Assembly: GCA_028691625.1 (NCBI GenBank)
Contig: JAQUYZ010000123.1
Location: 1 to 6,032 of the forward strand
Source of the DNA: Eubacteriales bacterium
GTDB taxonomy: Bacteria > Bacillota > Clostridia > Peptostreptococcales > Anaerovoracaceae
Direction of reading: 5' to 3'
DNA length: 6,032 nt
Below, one piece after another: positions 1 to 4,746 of the stretch (its first letter is position 1; each line of letters starts with the position of its first letter). A program made the translations under genes and the position numbers. A model generated the notes under the pieces. The model was not told the DNA's origin. It searched no databases and saw only the letters and a list, made by a program, of their open reading frames with translations.

Positions 1-1403
1 ATCTTCTGTGGGATCTCTCCTTTTCCGATTTGCTCAATATAGCTTGCGGTAACGATCAACGGATTGACGAGAGAGTCTAAGCTGTCATTGATGCCGCTGA
101 GGATTTGTCCATATCCGCCCTTGAGCCTACCGGCATCCGCCCGGTAGGAAAGCTCTCCTTCCGCTGTAGCTTTGGTCAGCTTTCCTGTTTCTTCAAGCAA
201 GTTATTGATCGTTTCTCTTACCATCAGGAGGTTGGAGATCAGGGCAGAGTACTCGCCCTTGAAATTGTTTTCCAGTTCTTCCAGTTCCTCTCCGTTTGCA
301 ATTTTCTCTATGTAAGCCAGCGCGATGCTCAGCGGATCCACAATGGCATCCAGGGTATTGTTGAAGCCATTGATTACCTGCTTGTATCCACCCCGGAATT
401 TCTCCGTGTCGCCTCTTTGTTCCAGTTTTCCTTCCACTGCAGCCTCTGTCAGCATTTCCGCCTCTCCGACCAATGCTCTCAGGTTTTCAATAGTCGTCTT
501 CAAAGACGGGGTGATCTCATCTTCCGGATCCGTCACCCGTATATCAATACTCAAGTCGCCTTCCGATATCTTGTTCATGGTCCCGATCACATATTTTTGA
601 AGATTATCGGCAAATTGATCGAGGTTTTCACCCAATACGCCGATTTCATCGCGCTGCTTCAGGTTGAGACGTCTGCTGAGCCTTCCTTTGACCATATCCT
701 GCAGCATGGTTACAGACTTCTTCAACGGGCCGATGATCGCTCTGATCACGAGGATGGATAGGGCAATAATGACTGCCAGCACAACGACATCGATGAGGAT
801 CATGGTTATAATCATTTGATTTTTCTGCGCGTTGCTATCGGTTATGGCCTGCTGGGCCCCGACGTTTAATAGTTCGCCGATGATATTGATATGACCGCGG
901 GCTTCCTCAAAGACCGCAACATACTCCATATCTACCTGATAGGAAACCATGGCTTTGTCCGCCAACTCCTGCCACTTTGCATAATCGTCTACAAAAGCGT
1001 CATAGTGCTCGAAAATGGTCATCCCTTCAGCTTCATCCGTAAAGCCTTCCCAGAATTCCCTGTTTTGGTTCAGAAGATCGATGGCCTGTCTGACCCGGTC
1101 AGTAGTCTGGCCGATGTTTTCATCAAAACTTGTTAACAGCCCGTCTTTCAAGGCGGGGGTAAGATTATTGTTGGAATTTCCGACAAGCATTGCACTAATG
1201 TTATCCATGGCCTGATAAGCATCCCGGTCAGCATTGAGCACAAGAGACATGCTCTGATAGCCCTCTTCATAAACGCTTTGTGTAAGGTTCGCGCTGATTT
1301 TATTGACATAATAAGTGCCGATCAATGTCACCATAAGCGCTGCAAGAATCGGAATAACAACGAGTATTCCCAGTTTAGATCGAATCGATAGTGATTTTAA
1401 CAT
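1..1403 (-). CDS. Methyl-accepting chemotaxis protein, N-terminal part (runs off the left edge)
   Basis: This is a transmembrane chemoreceptor that would sense a signal outside the cell and control CheA/CheW; 467 codons are visible without a stop. A first membrane helix spans about residues 10-32. An extracellular helical domain of about 160 residues follows, carrying the LNADRDAYQA motif typical of four-helix-bundle sensors. The second membrane helix is about 197-219. A HAMP domain (about 220-272, DEIG at 252-255) and a second HAMP-like unit (about 273-315, DEI at 295-297) come next. Two further related modules start near residues 316 and 407 (LTEAAVEGKL and LTKATAEGEL, then GGYKQVINGFNNTLD and GGYGQILSGINDSLD). 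The conserved signalling tip lies beyond base 1. The ATG at 1401-1403 is chosen because GAAGGGAGA stands seven bases upstream and a basic stretch precedes the first helix. The ligand cannot be told. The family call is very secure. Confidence 0.96.
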   Translation of the reverse strand, partial: MLKSLSIRSKLGILVVIPILAALMVTLIGTYYVNKISANLTQSVYEEGYQSMSLVLNADRDAYQAMDNISAMLVGNSNNNLTPALKDGLLTSFDENIGQTTDRVRQAIDLLNQNREFWEGFTDEAEGMTIFEHYDAFVDDYAKWQELADKAMVSYQVDMEYVAVFEEARGHINIIGELLNVGAQQAITDSNAQKNQMIITMILIDVVVLAVIIALSILVIRAIIGPLKKSVTMLQDMVKGRLSRRLNLKQRDEIGVLGENLDQFADNLQKYVIGTMNKISEGDLSIDIRVTDPEDEITPSLKTTIENLRALVGEAEMLTEAAVEGKLEQRGDTEKFRGGYKQVINGFNNTLDAIVDPLSIALAYIEKIANGEELEELENNFKGEYSALISNLLMVRETINNLLEETGKLTKATAEGELSYRADAGRLKGGYGQILSGINDSLDSLVNPLIVTASYIEQIGKGEIPQK

Positions 1404-1409
1404 ACAAAA

Positions 1410-1418
1410 TCTCCCTTC
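1410..1418 (-). promoter_or_regulatory. Ribosome binding site of the chemoreceptor gene
   Basis: GAAGGGAGA lies seven bases before the ATG at 1403 and fixes the start of the chemoreceptor. Confidence 0.75.
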
Positions 1419-1490
1419 ATTTTTGCTTTATTTTTCTAGATCAGAGTTGTGCTTCAAAAAAAATGGAATGCTGATCTGTCAGTGTTCTAT

Positions 1491-1517
1491 ATATCGTCCT
1501 CCCCGGCTGGTACTTAA
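1491..1517 (-). promoter_or_regulatory. Candidate SigD (sigma-28 type) promoter of the chemoreceptor gene
   Basis: Read on the minus strand, TTAA (1517-1514), a 15-base spacer and GACGATAT (1498-1491) resemble the SigD consensus TAAA-N14/16-GCCGATAT. The -10 part matches at seven of eight positions and the -35 at three of four. The spacer is of standard length. It lies 88 bases before the chemoreceptor start, and flagellar and chemotaxis genes are the classic SigD regulon. The site is a prediction by eye and no transcript start is known. Confidence 0.5.
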
Positions 1518-1552
1518 TAAAACAACCTGGTCATTTTTATAACTCTTGGTTG

Positions 1553-1580
1553 TATATATTTCCCGAAAGCTTTGGTTCAA
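1553..1580 (-). promoter_or_regulatory. Alternative SigA-type promoter upstream of the chemoreceptor gene
   Basis: On the minus strand TTGAAC (1580-1575), 16 bases and TATATA (1558-1553) form a passable housekeeping promoter just after the terminator of the ComFB-family gene. An 18-base spacing to TATACA (1556-1551) is also possible. The AT-rich surroundings make chance matches likely, so it is a second choice to the SigD-like motif. Confidence 0.3.
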
Positions 1581-1582
1581 AC

Positions 1583-1612
1583 AAAAAGATCGGGGAAGTC
1601 CCGATCCTTTTT
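1583..1612. terminator. Intrinsic terminator after the ComFB-family gene
   Basis: GATCGGG (1588-1594) and CCCGATC (1600-1606) form a perfect 7-bp stem with a five-base loop. AAAAA lies at 1583-1587 and TTTTT at 1608-1612, so the hairpin has a T-run after it on both strands and could work in both directions. On the minus strand it begins about 40 bases after the TGA of the ComFB-family gene, and the T-run follows the stem directly. No plus-strand gene needing it was found. It separates the ComFB-family gene from the chemoreceptor. Confidence 0.88.
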
Positions 1613-1646
1613 CAATCCGTATGATGTTTTACAAGCTTATTTTGTC

Positions 1647-1994
1647 TCAAATCGTATGTCTTGGGGATTCCTTCACGATTTGGCACGCTTTGATCAGTGC
1701 GGCTACCACATCCGTCTCAAACTGTTTCTTGTAGGAATTCAACTGAATATACTGTTTTCCCACATCAGTTGTAACATATCGCGTTGGAAGAGAATTCAAA
1801 GCTAACGCCAGAATATCGTAAACACATGTGGGACAGGAGCACGCATCCATCATGGAAATCACCTCTCCCACCTTCTCTTCCGCAATGATTTCTGTAACAT
1901 TCACAACATTATGCCGGCAATCAATCAGTGCACTGCGTACATTATCCTTCACGATTACCGGATTGCCGTCATGCGTTTCCCAAGGTAAAGACAT
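1647..1994 (-). CDS. ComFB-family protein (late competence development protein family)
   Basis: This small cytoplasmic protein of 115 residues belongs to the ComFB family. The evidence is the NVTEIIAEE helix (32-40), the cysteine motif CSCPTC (52-57), and then DILALALNSLPTRYVTTD (60-77) and QFETDVVAALIKAC (91-104), all in family order. Bacillus ComFB is encoded in a competence operon but its role there is unclear. Relatives in cyanobacteria have been reported to bind cyclic dinucleotides, so a second-messenger receptor role is possible here but only inferred. The three clustered cysteines may bind zinc. The ATG at 1994 is preferred because AGAAGGGAAG precedes it and the family similarity begins soon after. 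The frame stays open upstream to a TTG at 2120, but that stretch is a DNA repeat. The gene stands alone between a weak and a strong terminator, next to a chemoreceptor. Confidence 0.9.
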   Translation of the reverse strand: MSLPWETHDGNPVIVKDNVRSALIDCRHNVVNVTEIIAEEKVGEVISMMDACSCPTCVYDILALALNSLPTRYVTTDVGKQYIQLNSYKKQFETDVVAALIKACQIVKESPRHTI

Positions 1995-2002
1995 CGTGAT
2001 CA

Positions 2003-2012
2003 CTTCCCTTCT
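2003..2012 (-). promoter_or_regulatory. Ribosome binding site that decides the ComFB-family start
   Basis: AGAAGGGAAG on the minus strand ends eight bases before the ATG at 1994. The only alternative start, TTG at 2120, has just a weak AAGATGA before it, so the shorter protein is chosen. Confidence 0.65.
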
Positions 2013-2036
2013 CTCTGCTTCTGCTTCTCTACAGGG

Positions 2037-2102
2037 TATCGTAATTAAGCATTCTTTTATTTTACATGCTATCGTACTTGAACATTCTTTTATTTTACAT
2101 GT
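2037..2102 (-). repeat. Two tandem 33-bp repeats upstream of the ComFB-family gene
   Basis: Copy one is 2037-2069 and copy two 2070-2102. They share an identical block of about 19 bases (CATGTAAAATAAAAGAATG on the minus strand) and a second conserved patch, TACGATA. Differences cluster in the bases between these blocks, as expected if two short elements are under selection or the duplication is not recent. Each copy contains TAAA, 17 bases and TACGATA, which loosely resembles a SigD promoter with a slightly long spacer. They may be regulator sites, twin promoters or simple duplication; the sequence alone cannot decide. Confidence 0.8.
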
Positions 2103-2108
2103 TATGAC

Positions 2109-2138
2109 AAAAAAATACAATCATCTTTCGCACAATTG
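2109..2138 (-). terminator. Possible weak terminator after the DVU_1557-like gene
   Basis: On the minus strand CAATTGT (2138-2132) can pair with ATGATTG (2124-2118), including two G-U pairs. An inner C-G pair closes a GAAA loop with one bulged base. Seven T (2115-2109) follow three bases later. The stem is poor in GC but the T-run is good. It lies 11 bases after the TAA of the upstream gene, a suitable place for the oxidoreductase operon to end. Confidence 0.4.
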
Positions 2139-2148
2139 AGGGAAAACA

Positions 2149-2364
2149 TTATTTATCTTCCAGCAATTCCTCCACCTCAGCCATTCTGCCTGTGGCCAGT
2201 TCTTTTGATATAAAAACCTTACCGCACTTTGGACAAGTCGGCACTTCATGGGAAAAGGTGTGTCCGAGATAGGAGAAGACGATCTTCTTCGTCTGCAGCT
2301 CCTCGGCGCACCTTGCGCATTTCCAGATTCCACCCCGGTTTGTATTCATGTTCCCTGCATCCAT
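2149..2364 (-). CDS. DVU_1557-family small redox protein (four-cysteine zinc-ribbon type)
   Basis: This 71-residue soluble protein has two CxxC pairs, WKCARC (C16, C19) and TCPKCGKV (C44, C47), which could hold a zinc ion or a rubredoxin-like iron. A charged helical tail with the family signature ELATGRMAEVEELLEDK follows. From memory this matches the DVU_1557 redox protein family, which accompanies the aldehyde oxidoreductase and dicluster protein, as it does here. Its exact reaction is not known; a role in electron transfer or in assembly of the molybdoenzyme is inferred from its neighbours. The ATG at 2364 is chosen because AGGGAGG sits nine bases upstream. An ATG at 2349 and one at 2409 lack such a site. 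The RBS overlaps the end of the reading frame before it, indicating translational coupling with the dicluster protein. Confidence 0.86.
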   Translation of the reverse strand: MDAGNMNTNRGGIWKCARCAEELQTKKIVFSYLGHTFSHEVPTCPKCGKVFISKELATGRMAEVEELLEDK

Positions 2365-2368
2365 TTTA

Positions 2369-2548
2369 TCAGTCCTCCCTGCCGAAGCGCATCCTGTGGC
2401 TGTATGCACTGATTATCTCATAGATCCCCGGCTCGATTTCCCGGTACTGTACCCAATAGGTCAGTACGGCTTTTACCATACTGCAAAGACAGGTTCCGTC
2501 ACTTTCCTCAAAAAATTTGTCACCGGTACCTTCGGCAAGCCATACTGC
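2369..2548 (-). pseudogene. Cut-off C-terminal domain of the dicluster protein, behind an in-frame TAA
   Basis: Directly after the TAA at 2549-2551 the same frame continues for 59 sense codons to a TGA at 2369-2371. The translation looks like real protein: AVWLAEGTGDKFFEE, then CLCSMVKAVLTYWVQYREIE, then YEIISAYSHRMRF. Tails with TYWVxY and AYxHRM are, as I remember it, the usual C-terminus of DVU_1558-type dicluster proteins, preceded by a helix like the one broken here (SASDLR, stop, AVWLAE). No ATG, GTG or TTG occurs in frame until codon 24 (ATG at 2479), and no ribosome binding site precedes that one. A separate gene is therefore unlikely. The stretch ends four bases before the next gene, as a real operon gene would. 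It is best read as the severed end of the upstream gene, or as a readthrough extension. Confidence 0.78.
2374..2380 (-). promoter_or_regulatory. Strong ribosome binding site of the DVU_1557-like gene
   Basis: AGGGAGG lies nine bases before the ATG at 2364 and decides between three in-frame ATG codons. It sits inside the last codons of the 59-codon tail of the upstream frame, whose TGA (2371-2369) falls between this site and the ATG. Confidence 0.8.
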
Positions 2549-4612
2549 TTACCGAAGATCAGAGGCGGAGATCAGCTTTCGGTCCAGCTCCTTCTGCAGG
2601 GCTTCGCCGATGACCAGGTTCAGCCCGTCCCAATCATTCACTGCAGCTTCAAAATCTTCCTCTTTCATATTTTTCATCAAATCCTTTTTTACCTTCAAAC
2701 TGTTGTCCCGCTTTTCCTGCAGGCTCGGAACCTTTGCCGCGGCTTCCAGTCCGAACGCCATATCCAGGATATGTACACATGCCTTCTGCTGTAAGGCAAA
2801 AACCTCCCGACAGTTGACACAATATGCAATATAGGGCTGTGTACCTGCCTCCGCACGGTTTCTGGAAATTTCATCATAAAGTGCAGGGTTGGCAATGCGC
2901 ATGTGACCACCGTATCCGCAGCAGCGGTTCTTCTCCGGGAGCTCCCGAAGCGCGATGCCGGCCTTTTGCGCGAGCCTTCTGACACTCTGCTCCATCCCAT
3001 GATCTTCTCTTGCCGCACAGGGATCAAACACCGACGCTGCGGGAAACGGACTGACCGGCGTGATTTCATCCGCCGCTGCCAGCAGTTCATAGAGAGAAAT
3101 CCGCTTGATCTCCGGCAGGAACCTATGAAAGACACTTTCACAGGTAGCACAGGCAAAAATCAGGGTCGGTTTTCCCATGTCGGTCCAGCTCTTATACAGT
3201 TTTTCCTTGTGGAGGTCCATCCGCGCTTCATCGCCGGCCCAATAGGCAGGTGCGCCGCAGCAATCGAGGATCAGACCCGCGTTATAGTTACGATATAAAA
3301 ATTCATATGATTTAGAAACGTATTCCGGGTTCGAAGCGCCAAGCTGGCAGCCCGGAAAGAAAGCATATTCACAGGTTTCCTCTCCCTTCGGCGCGGAAGC
3401 AAAAAATCCTTCCGTCGATGCGAAATCCATCTCGCGAAGCCAGAAATCATGCAGAGCCGGCGGATGGATCCCCCCATTCATGCGCGCAGTCCGGGAGAAT
3501 TGAAGCAGCGCTCCCATGTCAACGTCTTCAGGACATATGGATTTGCAATAGCCGCAAATATTGCAGGAATAGGTTTCCCGTGTGATCGAACGGCTAGACA
3601 GAGTTGCAGCCTGGGAGTCGGTAAATACCTCAACTGCCATTCTATGGGGTTTTTTACGGAATCGCTTCAACATTTCGCAGGATGTGATGCAGATTTCACA
3701 GTCACACAAAAAACAGCGTGCCGCTTCCTGCTTTGCCTCCTCTTCCGTGTAACCGTCCTCTGAGGATGGGATGACCATCGGCACCGGTACGGCGTCATCG
3801 TGGGACAGGTAATGACCGCAATCTCTCTTGTCATACCCGCCGCTGGTGCCGGACGCCTTTCCCGTCTGTAGAAAGACCTCCAGTGTCTTTGACAGCTTTG
3901 GTCCCTGGGCAATCCCTTCCATCAGGGAAACACCGCACAGTTCACCGCCCAGGAAGACCCTGGGATTGGATGTGGTCTGCAGGTCAGGCTCCCAGCTGTT
4001 CAGCAGGCCGAAGGAATCGCCTCCCCGGCCGGTTGCAAGATAGATGGCATGAAATCCGTTCAGTTCTTCAAGCTTCGTAATTTCCGTATTCAATTGAAAC
4101 GTTACGTCAACAGCAGAAAACTGTAGCGCAATATCCTCATCAAACCGATCAAAGCAGGGGTGCTCCCGAAGACTTCCGCCCCAGCTTTCTTCCTGATCAA
4201 AAACCGTAACGGAATATTTTTTTTGCGCAAGGTTCAGTGCGCAGGACAGACCTGCAGGGCCCGCCCCGACAACGGCGAGGGATTGTGCCTTCGGTGGAAT
4301 GAAATATGCGTCCGGCTTGCGGGTTTTTACATGCTTGATTACCGCTTTTTCGAGTTCTTGCAGCGCGATTGCCTCATCTCCGATCAGGGTCCGCTGGCAG
4401 CGCTCCCTGCACGGCTGTTCGCACAGCATACTGACAATCACAGGAAAAACTACTGCATTCCGCAGCTCCTTATACGCTGCCGTCCATCTCCCCTTACCCG
4501 CCTTCTCAAGGAAGGACCGGATATCCAGGTGAAAGGGGCAGGCAAAGGAGCAGGAAGCAGGCTCTCCGTTGAAGCATCTCGCTGTATATGCTGTAGCATC
4601 CTCCATTTTCAT
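2549..4612 (-). CDS. DVU_1558-like pyridine nucleotide-disulfide oxidoreductase/dicluster-binding protein, probably shortened by a nonsense codon
   Basis: This 687-residue cytoplasmic electron-transfer protein most likely passes electrons to or from the neighbouring aldehyde oxidoreductase, or aids its assembly. The N-terminus is GltD-like, with cysteines at 13, 21, 25, 64, 68 and 72 for Fe-S binding. A flavin-binding Rossmann fold follows (GAGPAG 115-120, then a LATG motif and VFLGGE). A second dinucleotide-binding fold, present in GltD, is not seen. Two clusters follow, with cysteines 300, 303, 305, 308 and 312 and then CxxCxxCxxxCP (350-361). The C-terminal half has two HdrD/GlpC-type CCG units: C422, C451-C452, C488, C491 and C532, C564-C565, C598, C601. 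The ATG at 4612 has AAAGGAGA eight bases upstream. The TAA at 2549-2551 interrupts a frame that continues 59 codons, giving 746 amino acids if the stop were a sense codon and 687 as written. The catalytic and cluster-binding parts lie before the stop. Confidence 0.9.
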   Translation of the reverse strand: MKMEDATAYTARCFNGEPASCSFACPFHLDIRSFLEKAGKGRWTAAYKELRNAVVFPVIVSMLCEQPCRERCQRTLIGDEAIALQELEKAVIKHVKTRKPDAYFIPPKAQSLAVVGAGPAGLSCALNLAQKKYSVTVFDQEESWGGSLREHPCFDRFDEDIALQFSAVDVTFQLNTEITKLEELNGFHAIYLATGRGGDSFGLLNSWEPDLQTTSNPRVFLGGELCGVSLMEGIAQGPKLSKTLEVFLQTGKASGTSGGYDKRDCGHYLSHDDAVPVPMVIPSSEDGYTEEEAKQEAARCFLCDCEICITSCEMLKRFRKKPHRMAVEVFTDSQAATLSSRSITRETYSCNICGYCKSICPEDVDMGALLQFSRTARMNGGIHPPALHDFWLREMDFASTEGFFASAPKGEETCEYAFFPGCQLGASNPEYVSKSYEFLYRNYNAGLILDCCGAPAYWAGDEARMDLHKEKLYKSWTDMGKPTLIFACATCESVFHRFLPEIKRISLYELLAAADEITPVSPFPAASVFDPCAAREDHGMEQSVRRLAQKAGIALRELPEKNRCCGYGGHMRIANPALYDEISRNRAEAGTQPYIAYCVNCREVFALQQKACVHILDMAFGLEAAAKVPSLQEKRDNSLKVKKDLMKNMKEEDFEAAVNDWDGLNLVIGEALQKELDRKLISASDLR

Positions 4613-4620
4613 GTGTTATG

Positions 4621-4628
4621 TCTCCTTT
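4621..4628 (-). promoter_or_regulatory. Ribosome binding site of the dicluster protein gene
   Basis: AAAGGAGA lies eight bases before the ATG at 4612. A second in-frame ATG two codons later would be too far from it, so 4612 is kept as the start. Confidence 0.75.
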
Positions 4629-4652
4629 CGACCGGTTGATCACCCTTGCTGT

Positions 4653-4663
4653 ATTATACCATA
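4653..4663 (-). promoter_or_regulatory. Extended -10 promoter of the dicluster protein gene
   Basis: On the minus strand TATGGTATAAT (4663-4653) matches the extended -10 consensus TRTGnTATAAT at every position. The hexamer at a -35 distance (AGTACC at 4681-4676) is poor, which is normal for extended -10 promoters. Transcription would start near 4646, leaving a leader of about 33 bases before the ATG at 4612. It could let the dicluster and DVU_1557-like genes be expressed apart from the molybdoenzyme. Confidence 0.65.
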
Positions 4664-4683
4664 CTTGCTCATTGCGGTACTAT

Positions 4684-4711
4684 ACAGAACGCGCCTTTCG
4701 GCGCGTTCTGT
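4684..4711 (-). terminator. Perfect 12-bp hairpin between the aldehyde oxidoreductase and dicluster genes
   Basis: ACAGAACGCGCC (4684-4695) and its exact complement (4700-4711) enclose a four-base loop. On the minus-strand transcript the loop is GAAA closed by C-G, a very stable tetraloop. It begins 36 bases after the stop of the molybdoenzyme gene and ends 21 bases before the extended -10 element. There is no T-run after it, only TTCTGTAT inside and just past the lower stem, so it may end transcription weakly. It could equally be an RNA-stabilising or processing hairpin at the 3' end of the upstream message. Confidence 0.5.
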
Positions 4712-4746
4712 TTATAAACCTGACTTTCGTCTGTAATTGCTGTTTC

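Noticed and set aside
105..761. Long open frame of 218 codons on the plus strand
   Set aside because: It lies fully antisense to the chemoreceptor, which has clear membrane helices and HAMP motifs. The plus-strand protein has no family features and no convincing ribosome binding site.
1404..1646. A c-di-GMP riboswitch in front of the chemoreceptor gene
   Set aside because: Such riboswitches often precede chemoreceptor genes in Clostridia, but none of the conserved GEMM segments was seen. Only promoter-like motifs, a terminator and one inverted repeat are present.
1996..2003. Palindrome GTGATCAC between the ribosome binding site and start of the ComFB-family gene
   Set aside because: An eight-base palindrome is expected by chance at this scale and no second copy is placed to suggest an operator.
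2037..2102. Start of a CRISPR array
   Set aside because: There are only two directly adjoining copies with no spacers between them, and no cas genes are nearby.
1995..2120. N-terminal extension of the ComFB-family protein from a TTG at 2120
   Set aside because: The extra 42 codons translate a DNA repeat and lack family similarity, the TTG has a weak ribosome binding site, and the ATG at 1994 has a better one.
2365..2409. Longer start (ATG at 2409) for the DVU_1557-like protein
   Set aside because: It would overlap the end of the upstream frame and lacks a ribosome binding site, whereas AGGGAGG stands at the right distance before the ATG at 2364.
2348..2794. Plus-strand open frame of 148 codons
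   Set aside because: It is antisense to the dicluster protein, its tail and the DVU_1557-like gene, and the translation resembles no protein family.
4160..4639. Plus-strand open frame of 159 codons opposite the start of the dicluster gene
   Set aside because: The minus strand here encodes the conserved GltD-like cysteine region and GAGPAG. The plus frame is a shadow of it.
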